In this document: positions 19,282 through 26,727 of the stretch, one piece after another
How positions within the stretch are numbered: position 1 is the first letter of the stretch
Layout: every line of letters begins with the position of its first letter
Assembly (NCBI GenBank): GCA_017541025.1
Contig: JAFXZY010000051.1
Span: forward strand, 1 to 33,974
Reading direction: 5' to 3'
Source: Bacteroidaceae bacterium
GTDB taxonomy: Bacteria > Bacteroidota > Bacteroidia > Bacteroidales > Bacteroidaceae
DNA: 33,974 nucleotides
Position numbers and translations under genes: made by a program
Notes under the pieces: generated by a model
Database searches by the model: none
The model's input: the letters and a program-made list of their open reading frames with translations, nothing else
Told to the model about the DNA's origin: nothing

Positions 19282-20247
19282 CTAATATTTGAACGTCATT
19301 AATATCGGTAAATGATCAGAGGGATGCCAAAAGTTAGAAATCTTCTGCGGGTTCCGAACGGGCGAAGTATAATCGTCCCTCAGGATAGCAGCATGAGTTA
19401 CTTTTTTGCGTAACGCAGGAGTAACATATATAAAGTCTATACGCGATTTTCCACCAGTTGAACTTATAAACTCCTGTGGATAAAGGTCTTTAATAAGGTC
19501 TATGTAAGGCGTTTCTGTGCGGATATAGTCGTGTACCAGAAACTTGGTGGAATTGTCCGGGTGGTGATAGGTGTCGTTGTCAACTCGCGATACAGAGTTG
19601 AAATCTCCCATCATAGCCCACAGTTCCTTCTTTGCATTAGGGTGTGTCAGCACTGTGGCTTTGCACAGATATTCCATTTCCGTTCTGCGGAAGGTGTCCC
19701 CTTCACCCTTTTCCTGACTTTCTTTCCGCTTGTCAGTTGGCACTCGGAATCCGAATCCCATGGGCCACGTATGTAAGGTTACCAGATTGAACGTCTTTTT
19801 CTTGTCTATTGTAAGTTTGTACCACGAGGCACCGTGGCAGACAACGGTATCGACATTCCCCGTTATCAGTTTCTCTGCCTCAAAGGGAAAGCGCGATGTA
19901 ATGAGCTGTGGGTAATTGTCGGGGTGAGCACTCAGATATACATAACGGTGTCCGTAACGTTCAGCCAATCTGCGCCAGCGAGCCAGGCATTCCTCTTCTG
20001 TCTCCTTCTCGCTTTTGTCTGAGTTGACAACATATAGCTTCTGTGCCTCGCACCATACGCAAATGTCAGGTTGCTGTTTAGAGACCCAATCGGTAAAGCG
20101 CTGGTAATCATCGGTCTGCCCATCCCACATACCATTCTGAATGTTCCAATAAAGCAGGTTCAGGGTTCCGTTTCCTTCCTTCTTGGCCATGCACGTTATG
20201 ACCCCCATAAGAACGAAAAATGCAACAAAAAAGACTCTTCTTTTCAT
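19282..20247 (-). CDS. Exported endonuclease/exonuclease/phosphatase-fold protein
   Basis: 321 residues. Signal peptide MKRRVFFVAFFVLMGVITCM. The EEP fold signatures occur in order: LNLLYWNIQNG, DICVWCEAQ (catalytic Glu), WAMMGDFNSVSR (GDFN), RIDFIYVTP and NFWHPSDHLPILM (SDH). These place it with DNase I, sphingomyelinase or inositol-phosphatase-like metal-dependent phosphodiesterases; substrate is not determinable here. The export signal points to nutrient phosphate release or extracellular DNA or lipid turnover. A long insertion is absent and the length is normal. It is flanked by a likely terminator and by a 116-bp gap to the efflux operon with no strong promoter. Confidence 0.88.
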   Translation of the reverse strand: MKRRVFFVAFFVLMGVITCMAKKEGNGTLNLLYWNIQNGMWDGQTDDYQRFTDWVSKQQPDICVWCEAQKLYVVNSDKSEKETEEECLARWRRLAERYGHRYVYLSAHPDNYPQLITSRFPFEAEKLITGNVDTVVCHGASWYKLTIDKKKTFNLVTLHTWPMGFGFRVPTDKRKESQEKGEGDTFRRTEMEYLCKATVLTHPNAKKELWAMMGDFNSVSRVDNDTYHHPDNSTKFLVHDYIRTETPYIDLIKDLYPQEFISSTGGKSRIDFIYVTPALRKKVTHAAILRDDYTSPVRNPQKISNFWHPSDHLPILMTFKY

Positions 20248-20363
20248 GAGCGATATATTTTTTCGCCGTAAAATTACAACTTTTATTTGATATTCTTGTT
20301 CTCGGTAGCCCCAAAAATCAAATAGCTACCTCCTACATGGGGACGCAGACGCAACATATCCCT

Positions 20364-21629
20364 TTACCACTTTATGATTTCTGCGTCACCAAAGGCTTCA
20401 TAGCCATTGATAAGGATTCTGTCTCCGGGGTTCAGACCGCTGACGATTTCGTAATGCTCGGCATTCTGTCGGCCCAACTTGATGGGGACACGTCGGGCAC
20501 TATGACCTTTCTCATCCACTTTCATGACCCATTGTCCGCTTGTCTGTGTATAGAAGTTGCCACGAGGGATGATAAGACGACGTTCCGGTTTTCCCAATTC
20601 TATTTGCAGTCTTAATGTTTGTCCTATGCGCCAGTTCTCCTCCTCTCCTATAGGTCTCATGGGACTCAAGGGCCTTTTGAGTTCTATGGCAAAGCTGTGA
20701 TCTTGCACCTGCGGCGTGGTATGGCTGACTTCGAAGGCGTACTTATGGCCTTTCAGGATAGCTGTTGCAGAGAGCCCTGTCTGGATGCGGTCTATGTAGT
20801 ATTCGTTCAGTCGGGCGGTAACCTTGTAGTCGGTCAGTACGCCTATTTCGCCTACTTGCTCACCTGCCGAGACTTGTGCCCCGATGGTAGCATTCAGGTT
20901 ACCTATCTGTCCGTCGGTAGGAGCAAGAACGACAAGGGCATCACGGCGTTTGTTGCTGTTCTCCAGCTTTTGCGCCTCGATAGCCATCTGTTGCTGGATA
21001 AGCTGGCGGTTAATTACGTTCAGCACGGAATCCTGATGCAGGCTCTCGATGTTTAGCAGGGTGCGACGACGGTTGTACTCGTATTCGTCACTTGCTACCT
21101 CCAACTGTGCTTTACTTCTGACACCCATACGCGCCTCTTCTTCTGCCAGCTCGAAGTCCTTGCTTATTTTCTTCAATTCGAAGTTGGCCTGTAACGCCTG
21201 GCTGCGCAGGGTGATGCTTTTCTGCTGCATCTCGATGAGTTGCTGACGATGCTGCATCTGTTGCAGCTCGTAACTCTGACGCTCAGCAGCCATTTCCTCC
21301 AACACTTTTGGGTTGGATAGAATGAGAATGGTATCACCGCGTTTCAGTATATCACCGTTATGGCAACAGATACGTTCCACCGTTCCACCTTCTTTGGCAT
21401 TCACTCGCATACTGGTGGCAGGACATACCACACCGTTCACATCGATGTACTCCAGAAAATCGCCCTCGCTAACTGTGGCTATCTGCTCTTCGGCAATTTT
21501 TACTTTCAGGGTCCGCGGCCCCAGTTGCAGCACAAGGGCATATATAATCAGACCTGCGAGCACCGTCCCTCCGATTATATACATGCGGTACTTTACGTAC
21601 CAAGGCTTTTTAGGTAACTTTATATCCAT
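20364..21629 (-). CDS. HlyD/MacA-type periplasmic adaptor of the efflux system
   Basis: 421 residues. A membrane anchor at ~14-32 (MYIIGGTVLAGLIIYALVLQ) is followed by a barrel-sandwich hybrid half (GTVERICCHNGDILKRGDTI), a long coiled-coil hairpin (~105-230), the second half (LAPTDGQIGNLNATIGAQVS) and beta-barrel segments ending GLNPGDRILINGYEAF. It links the inner-membrane ABC permeases to the TolC-like channel. It is the last gene of the five-gene operon starting at 29088. Confidence 0.9.
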   Translation of the reverse strand: MDIKLPKKPWYVKYRMYIIGGTVLAGLIIYALVLQLGPRTLKVKIAEEQIATVSEGDFLEYIDVNGVVCPATSMRVNAKEGGTVERICCHNGDILKRGDTILILSNPKVLEEMAAERQSYELQQMQHRQQLIEMQQKSITLRSQALQANFELKKISKDFELAEEEARMGVRSKAQLEVASDEYEYNRRRTLLNIESLHQDSVLNVINRQLIQQQMAIEAQKLENSNKRRDALVVLAPTDGQIGNLNATIGAQVSAGEQVGEIGVLTDYKVTARLNEYYIDRIQTGLSATAILKGHKYAFEVSHTTPQVQDHSFAIELKRPLSPMRPIGEEENWRIGQTLRLQIELGKPERRLIIPRGNFYTQTSGQWVMKVDEKGHSARRVPIKLGRQNAEHYEIVSGLNPGDRILINGYEAFGDAEIIKW

Positions 21630-21636
21630 TCTAATA

Positions 21637-21790
21637 ATGGTTATGGGTTATGGGTTATAGGTTATAGACATTTAGAGTTTATTAAATTGAGAATTGAGAA
21701 TTGAAAGTTGAAAGTTGAAAATTGAGAATTAGTTTACGGTTTACCTCTTCCATCTTCCATCAGACTTCAGACTTCCTACTTCAGCCTTCT
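21637..21790. repeat. Mixed heptamer arrays between HlyD and TolC genes
   Basis: GGTTATG units, TTGAGAA/TTGAAAG units, then CTTCCATCTTCCATCAGACT-like repeats run up to the TolC stop codon. The repeat continues into the coding end and supplies its last residues (KNEE). Confidence 0.8.
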
Positions 21791-23344
21791 TCACTCTTCA
21801 TTCTTCAGCGTCAGGCTCCTCAGTCCATAGTATAAACTCCAATAGGTTTGCAGGGAACCGATGAAGGCCCGTTGTGCCTTGTCCTTCTCGCTGATGCTGG
21901 TATTGAACTCCAGTAGTGTCGTGCGCCCTTGCACATACAGCCAGCGTGCTACTTCGTAGCGGCGAAGGGCTGTCTCTCTTGTCTTGTAGGCAATGCGTAC
22001 GCGATAGCCTTGCAAGTTGTATTGACGTACCATTTTCAGTACGTTCAGCCGAAAGTCCTCCATAGCCTGATCGCTTTGCGTCTGTGTCAGTTCCAGCCTC
22101 GACTTTGCCACGCGCACTTGTCCCTTTCCCCGTCCCCAGTCCAAGAGCGGTAGCGACAATGTCAGGCTGCCATACTGCTGGTTCAATGGTTTCGAATAAG
22201 CTTCTCCCAGTGTTGTTCCCGTCTGAGAAAGACCGAACTTCACGTACAGGTCAGCTTTCAGGCCGCGATTGGCCTTGGCAGCAGCGAGCGAGCTCTGGCT
22301 CTCTATGATGTTAAGACGGAACTGATCGGGATCGGGGTTGTTCTCTAAAGCCAGTGCCAAGGCTTCCTCTGCATCATACATCGTGTCGTGAATCATCGTG
22401 TCGGGAACCACCTTCAGCGTCACAGGATCCTTTATTCCCAAGTACGACTTCAGCGTCAGCATCGACTCCTCCACTTCTGCCTCAGCATTCAGTTGGTTGG
22501 TTTCCTCGGTCAGTCGGTTCACCTCCAGTTGCAGCATCTCATTTTCTGTGATACTTCCTCGTTCATAGCGGCTGCGTGCATATCGGTGCAGGGTATCGCT
22601 TACCGCATAGTTCTGTCGGGCGATGTCCAGGTCGGTTTGAGCCGAAGCCAGCATGAAGAAGTAGCTGCTGGCTCGTGAGGCCACCAGTTCCATTGTCTCG
22701 TTGTACTGTTTCCTGGCCATACGTACCCGCAATGGTTCTGTGCGTTTTGCCCACTTTAGGCTGTTGTGCCCCAAAAGGCTTTGCTGATAGCCGATAGAGA
22801 AGGGCACTGTGCTGTAGCCGTGTGTGTGTTGCTCAAACTCGTCCTGACGGTAGAGGCTACTGCTCACGAAGAGCGTGCCGCCCGTCAATGCTATATTCTG
22901 CTTGATGCTTAGCGAAAGGTCGGTGCTCAACTGGTTCTGCCGCACAAAAACATTGGTACCATCGGGTTGCGTGATGCTACTGACCTGACGGTTCAGCGAA
23001 GGCGATGACGAGAGCGATACCGACGGCAAGTAGTTCGCCTGATAGTAGCGGTAGTTCCATTCTGCCGCCTCCAACTGATGCTTTGCCGCCAGTGCGTCTG
23101 CCGACTGACTTTGTGCCAGAGCTATACATCCGTCCAAGGACAAGCAAAGCGTGTCTTGGGCGAATGAGTGAAGAGTGAAGGCTGCGATTAAGTGAGTGAA
23201 AAGCCAAACTCGTTTGAGCTTTTCCGAACGAAAGCAGGCTCGAACGAAGTTCAAGAGTGAAGAGTGAAGAATAAAGAGTGAAAAATAAGGATTACTCATA
23301 TCTTCAGATTTATTATTTGTCATTCTTAGTTTATTATTCTTCAT
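21791..23344 (-). CDS. TolC-like outer-membrane efflux protein
   Basis: 517 residues. The mature part starts near QDTLCLSLDGCIALAQSQSA and shows the two-fold TolC repeat (LEAAEWNYRYYQANYLPSVS, SLPLLDWGRGKGQVRVAKSR) with long helices. It forms the outer-membrane channel of the tripartite pump. The N-terminus is unusual. A signal peptide (KRVWLFTHLIAAFTLHSFAQ) is preceded by ~42 residues (MKNNKLRMTNNKSED.. SLFILHSSLLNFVRACF) largely translated from a CTCTTCACTCTT repeat. No Met lies closer to the signal peptide, so either this long leader is used or an alternative start codon is. Confidence 0.88.
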   Translation of the reverse strand: MKNNKLRMTNNKSEDMSNPYFSLFILHSSLLNFVRACFRSEKLKRVWLFTHLIAAFTLHSFAQDTLCLSLDGCIALAQSQSADALAAKHQLEAAEWNYRYYQANYLPSVSLSSSPSLNRQVSSITQPDGTNVFVRQNQLSTDLSLSIKQNIALTGGTLFVSSSLYRQDEFEQHTHGYSTVPFSIGYQQSLLGHNSLKWAKRTEPLRVRMARKQYNETMELVASRASSYFFMLASAQTDLDIARQNYAVSDTLHRYARSRYERGSITENEMLQLEVNRLTEETNQLNAEAEVEESMLTLKSYLGIKDPVTLKVVPDTMIHDTMYDAEEALALALENNPDPDQFRLNIIESQSSLAAAKANRGLKADLYVKFGLSQTGTTLGEAYSKPLNQQYGSLTLSLPLLDWGRGKGQVRVAKSRLELTQTQSDQAMEDFRLNVLKMVRQYNLQGYRVRIAYKTRETALRRYEVARWLYVQGRTTLLEFNTSISEKDKAQRAFIGSLQTYWSLYYGLRSLTLKNEE

Positions 23345-23387
23345 AGCGACATCAAATTCTTCATTCTTCTCTATTCCCTATTCCCTC

Positions 23388-23417
23388 CTCTCCCCCTAAA
23401 GGGGGGCGGTGAGGCTT
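23388..23417. repeat. Short palindromic element copy
   Basis: CTCTCCCCCTAAAGGGGGGC then GGTGAGGCTT, ending one base before the ATPase stop codon. Confidence 0.75.
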
Positions 23418-23418
23418 T

Positions 23419-24093
23419 TTACATCTCCACTTCCTGTACAATCTGTCCGTCGGATAGGTTGATGATACGCTGGGCGTATGAGGCATCACGCTGCGAGTGA
23501 GTCACCATTACGATGGTGGCGCCTTCGTCGTGCAACTGGCTCAGCAGATCCATTACCTCGCGACCGTTCTTGGAGTCGAGGTTACCTGTGGGCTCGTCGG
23601 CAAGGATGAGCTTGGGACGCGAAACTACGGCACGTGCGATTGCCACACGCTGCTGCTGACCGCCGCTGAGTTGACGGGGAAAATGCTTGGCGCGATGGCT
23701 GATGTCCATACGGCGCATTGCTTCCTCTACCCGCTTACGTCGCTCAGCCTTCGGCAGTCGCATGTAGAGCAGCGGCAGTTCGATGTTCTCCTCGACGCTG
23801 AGGTCATCGATGAGGTTGAAACTTTGGAAGACAAAGCCGATGAGTCCTTTGCGCAGCTTGTCGCGTTCGGGTTCGCTGAGTGGTGTCACATCCTGTCCGC
23901 CGAGCAGATATTGTCCGCCTGTAGGGGCATCCAGGAGTCCGAGGATGTTCAGCAATGTTGATTTACCGCAGCCGCTGGGGCCCATGATGGCGACGAACTC
24001 GCCTTCGTTGATTTCAAGGTTCACGCCGTTCAGGGCGATAGTGCGCACCTCTTCTGTAGTAAATGCGCGCTGGAGATTTGTTGTCTTAATCAT
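23419..24093 (-). CDS. ABC transporter ATPase (LolD/MacB type)
   Basis: 224 residues from MIKTTNLQRAFTTEEV at 24093. An in-frame ATG at 24108 lies within an AAATGGTA repeat and is less likely. Walker A GPSGCGKST, Q-loop FVFQSFNLIDDL, signature LSGGQQQRVAIARA, Walker B LILADEPTGNLDS and H-loop VTHS are all intact. It powers the two FtsX-type permeases encoded just upstream. This subfamily drives mechanotransmission, in which the ATPase works periplasmic domains rather than passing substrate through the membrane. Confidence 0.93.
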   Translation of the reverse strand: MIKTTNLQRAFTTEEVRTIALNGVNLEINEGEFVAIMGPSGCGKSTLLNILGLLDAPTGGQYLLGGQDVTPLSEPERDKLRKGLIGFVFQSFNLIDDLSVEENIELPLLYMRLPKAERRKRVEEAMRRMDISHRAKHFPRQLSGGQQQRVAIARAVVSRPKLILADEPTGNLDSKNGREVMDLLSQLHDEGATIVMVTHSQRDASYAQRIINLSDGQIVQEVEM

Positions 24094-24098
24094 CTTTT

Positions 24099-24250
24099 CA
24101 TTTACCATTTAATTATTTACCATTTAACCATTTATATCGCTAACCGCTAACCTATAACCGCTAACCACTAACCGATTAAAGTTCCCGTTTCCGTTAATCT
24201 CCTCCCCTTTGGGGGAGGTCGGGAGAGGGGCCGGAGGTCGGAAGAGGGGC
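24099..24250. repeat. Heptamer arrays and a palindromic element between permease and ATPase genes
   Basis: TTTACCA/TTTAACC units, then (CTAACCG)n to 24177, then a palindromic element CTCCTCCCCTTTGGGGGAGG plus TCGGGAGAGGGGCC at 24199-24250, which ends exactly at the stop codon of the permease. Confidence 0.85.
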
Positions 24251-26671
24251 CTAATTCTCTTTCAACACTTCATATGGTTTTATTCTTGTTGCCTTCCATA
24301 CTTGCTGCCAGAGAGTTAGGGCACAGAGGATGAGGATGATGGCAATGCTGAGGATCGGAATCCACCAGGCGAAACTGGTGCGGATGGTGTAGCTGGCCAT
24401 GATGCGATGGATGACGAGCAGGCTGACGGGCAGCGAAGCGACGACAGCAATGCCGAAGACGATAAGATAGCGGCGTGAGAGCAGTAGGGCAATGTCCAGG
24501 AACGTGGCGCCATTGACCTTACGGAGGGCAATCTCGCGGTAACGCCTGCGTACATCGAACATCATCAACCCCAGTACGCCGAGGCAGGTGACGGCAATCG
24601 CCAAAAGTGAGAACGTCACGAAGATGCGGGCGATGCGCTGATCATCTTTATAGAGTGCCTTGCGCTGGTCTTCTATCCAGTGATACTTCAGATCGGTGGT
24701 GCCGAAGAGTTCCTTTTCCAATGCTTTCAGTTCGCGGATGATGTCGTCCTCGTGCCCCTCGACGACCTCGATGAGGTAGTTGTTCCCCCGCATCTGGTGG
24801 GCGTCGAAGATGTCAAACTCCCTTGTCCAGCCTTCGAACATCAGCAGTATCGGCGGCACAGGCTCAGACTGCCGACCGGGGTTGAAATCGCGGACGACGC
24901 CTATGATGCGGTAGGGCGGGTTGCCGCTACAGTCCTTGTCGCCACTATACCAAAAGCGCTCATCAAATTGCACGAGGTCGGTATTGCGGTCTTTGATGCC
25001 CAGTGCACGGATGGCAGATTCATTGGCAACACAGGTATAGTCTTCCATCGAGAGGCTGTCACCGGGCAGTACACCCTCTACCAGTTGTAGGCCGTACATC
25101 TGCGCCTCTAATCCCTCGATATACATTATGTCTACGTTGCTGCCATCGGCGAGGTTCATGGTCATGTTACCGTTGATGAATCCATTATCAATTGTAATGC
25201 CCTTGATATAGGGGCACGCCTGCAGGCGCTGCTTCACCACCTCGGTTTGCTTGGCGAGATTTGCTATCATAGCTTCCCACTCTTCTTCTGAAAAACTGCC
25301 GCGGTTGCTGGGGGGATAGATGCAAGCACTGAGCAGTCCTTTGGTGCGGAAGCCTGGGTCGGCGGTCATCATCACATGCAACTGGCGCATAAAATAAATG
25401 CTGACATTCAACAAAGCGAGGGAGATGAAGAATTGGAAGAACATAAAAGCCTCACCCCTAACCCCTCTCCCGAGAGAGAGGGGAACTTTAGCCGCGGAAC
25501 TCCCCTCGCCCACGGGAGAGGGGCCGGGGGTGAGGCTTGTTATTAGTGGCAGCCCGAATAGGATTATCAACGTCAGTCCCACATCGAACTTCCATTGTGG
25601 CAAGACCTCTATATTATAATAGGTTGCGAGCAGCGGCTCCATGAGTTCCACTACCGTCCAGACACCGACCATCGTGAAGACAGCGAGCAGGAATGTCTCG
25701 GCATAAAGCTGGCAGAAGATGTTCCAGCGCGAGGCGCCGAAGATGCGGCGCACCTCCAATTCGTGGCGGCGATGGCTGCGCATGACAGCGAATAGGTTCA
25801 CAAAATTGAACAAGCCGACGAACAGCAAAAGCACAGCCACAAAGAGGAGCATCCACAGATGGCTGGAGGAGGCAACGGGGACTAAACAGCTAAGTTCTGT
25901 CCAATAGCTGCCACAGCATTTTTGCAGCATTTGCGTATAAGGCTGTAGTCCGTAGTGGACGGGGCGGTCGGAAAATTCAGTCAACCGCTGTTCGGGCTGC
26001 CGTTCGTTGTATGCCTGCATATCGGTTCCTTCGTGCAAGCGGATGAGACCGATGCCGCGGCTGTTCTGCCCATATCTGAACTCGTCGTTGAAGTTGGCGA
26101 TGTCGAAGCGGATGGTAGACTTTGTGGCAGGTTGGCAGAAGACGCCCATCACGGTATTCACCTCGTCGTCTTCCACCGTGATGGTCTTTCCCACGGCGCT
26201 TTCGCCAGGGAACAGCCGTTCGGCAAGTTCTTCGCTCAGGATGCACTGACCTTTTGCCTGTAGTACCAAGGTCCCCTCCAACGCTTTCAGCGGATAAACT
26301 TGTGTAAACGTGGAATCCACGCTGATGGCCTTGGGGTAAAATACCTCGCCTTGCTCGGGCTTGAGGGGGAACATCGAGCGCAGTTGCACATTCGTCCAGC
26401 ACTCCACGTCGCTTTGGTTCAGCACGGGCGAGACGAAGTGCTCTTGGTGGTTGGGATCGTAGGTCTTTATCGGAAACCATTCGTTGGAGTTCTGATATTG
26501 TACGCAGCATACGTAGGTGCGGTCCAGGTCCGGCATCCAATGGTCGATGGTCCACTCCTGATAGAGGTAGCGGGCGATGATGATAGTTCCGCTGAGGGAG
26601 ATGATAAGGCCCAGCAGCGAGAGGGCTGTGTAGCCCTTCATGCGGCTGATGATTCGAAATGCTTGTTTCAT
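24251..26671 (-). CDS. FtsX/MacB-type ABC permease (second copy)
   Basis: 806 residues. The first TM helix (GYTALSLLGLIISLSGTIII) is followed by a large periplasmic domain (~45-280), then TM helices near 283-305 and 325-375, another near 410-430, a second periplasmic domain (~440-680), and a closing FtsX helix set (VTFSLLAIAVTCLGVLGLMM, DVRRRYREIALRKVNGATFL). It is a tandem paralogue of 26728-29088 with near-identical DNA at both ends but divergent periplasmic domains. A palindromic element adds ~30 residues at 377-408 (SLTPGPSPVGEGSSAAKVPL), absent in the paralogue. Its role is probably export or resistance to an envelope-active compound; the substrate is unknown. Confidence 0.9.
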   Translation of the reverse strand: MKQAFRIISRMKGYTALSLLGLIISLSGTIIIARYLYQEWTIDHWMPDLDRTYVCCVQYQNSNEWFPIKTYDPNHQEHFVSPVLNQSDVECWTNVQLRSMFPLKPEQGEVFYPKAISVDSTFTQVYPLKALEGTLVLQAKGQCILSEELAERLFPGESAVGKTITVEDDEVNTVMGVFCQPATKSTIRFDIANFNDEFRYGQNSRGIGLIRLHEGTDMQAYNERQPEQRLTEFSDRPVHYGLQPYTQMLQKCCGSYWTELSCLVPVASSSHLWMLLFVAVLLLFVGLFNFVNLFAVMRSHRRHELEVRRIFGASRWNIFCQLYAETFLLAVFTMVGVWTVVELMEPLLATYYNIEVLPQWKFDVGLTLIILFGLPLITSLTPGPSPVGEGSSAAKVPLSLGRGVRGEAFMFFQFFISLALLNVSIYFMRQLHVMMTADPGFRTKGLLSACIYPPSNRGSFSEEEWEAMIANLAKQTEVVKQRLQACPYIKGITIDNGFINGNMTMNLADGSNVDIMYIEGLEAQMYGLQLVEGVLPGDSLSMEDYTCVANESAIRALGIKDRNTDLVQFDERFWYSGDKDCSGNPPYRIIGVVRDFNPGRQSEPVPPILLMFEGWTREFDIFDAHQMRGNNYLIEVVEGHEDDIIRELKALEKELFGTTDLKYHWIEDQRKALYKDDQRIARIFVTFSLLAIAVTCLGVLGLMMFDVRRRYREIALRKVNGATFLDIALLLSRRYLIVFGIAVVASLPVSLLVIHRIMASYTIRTSFAWWIPILSIAIILILCALTLWQQVWKATRIKPYEVLKEN
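25448..25542. repeat. Palindromic element in frame in the permease
   Basis: AGCCTCACCCCTAACCCCTC ... GAGAGGGGCCGGGGGTGAGG with inverted ends CCTCACCCC / GGGGTGAGG and an inner TTTAGCCGCGGAAC. The paralogous permease lacks it. Confidence 0.92.
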
Positions 26672-26693
26672 GTTGTTTTAGTTGACAAGTTAA

Positions 26694-26727
26694 TCCCCTC
26701 CCCTTTGGGGGAGGTCGGGAGAGGGGC
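26694..26727. repeat. Palindromic element abutting the stop codon of the first permease
   Basis: CCCCTCCCCTTTGGGGGAGG then TCGGGAGAGGGGCC, ending exactly at the TAG stop. The same junction occurs at 24250. Confidence 0.85.

Noticed and set aside
20310-20338. GGTAGC...GCTACC inverted repeat in the gap between the EEP gene and the HlyD gene as a terminator
   Set aside because: The stem is only 6 bp with a 15-base loop and there is no adjacent T-run.
24199-24250. GC-rich palindromes between operon genes as rho-independent terminators
   Set aside because: They lack a following T-run on the transcribed strand and match the dispersed element family found within coding sequences.
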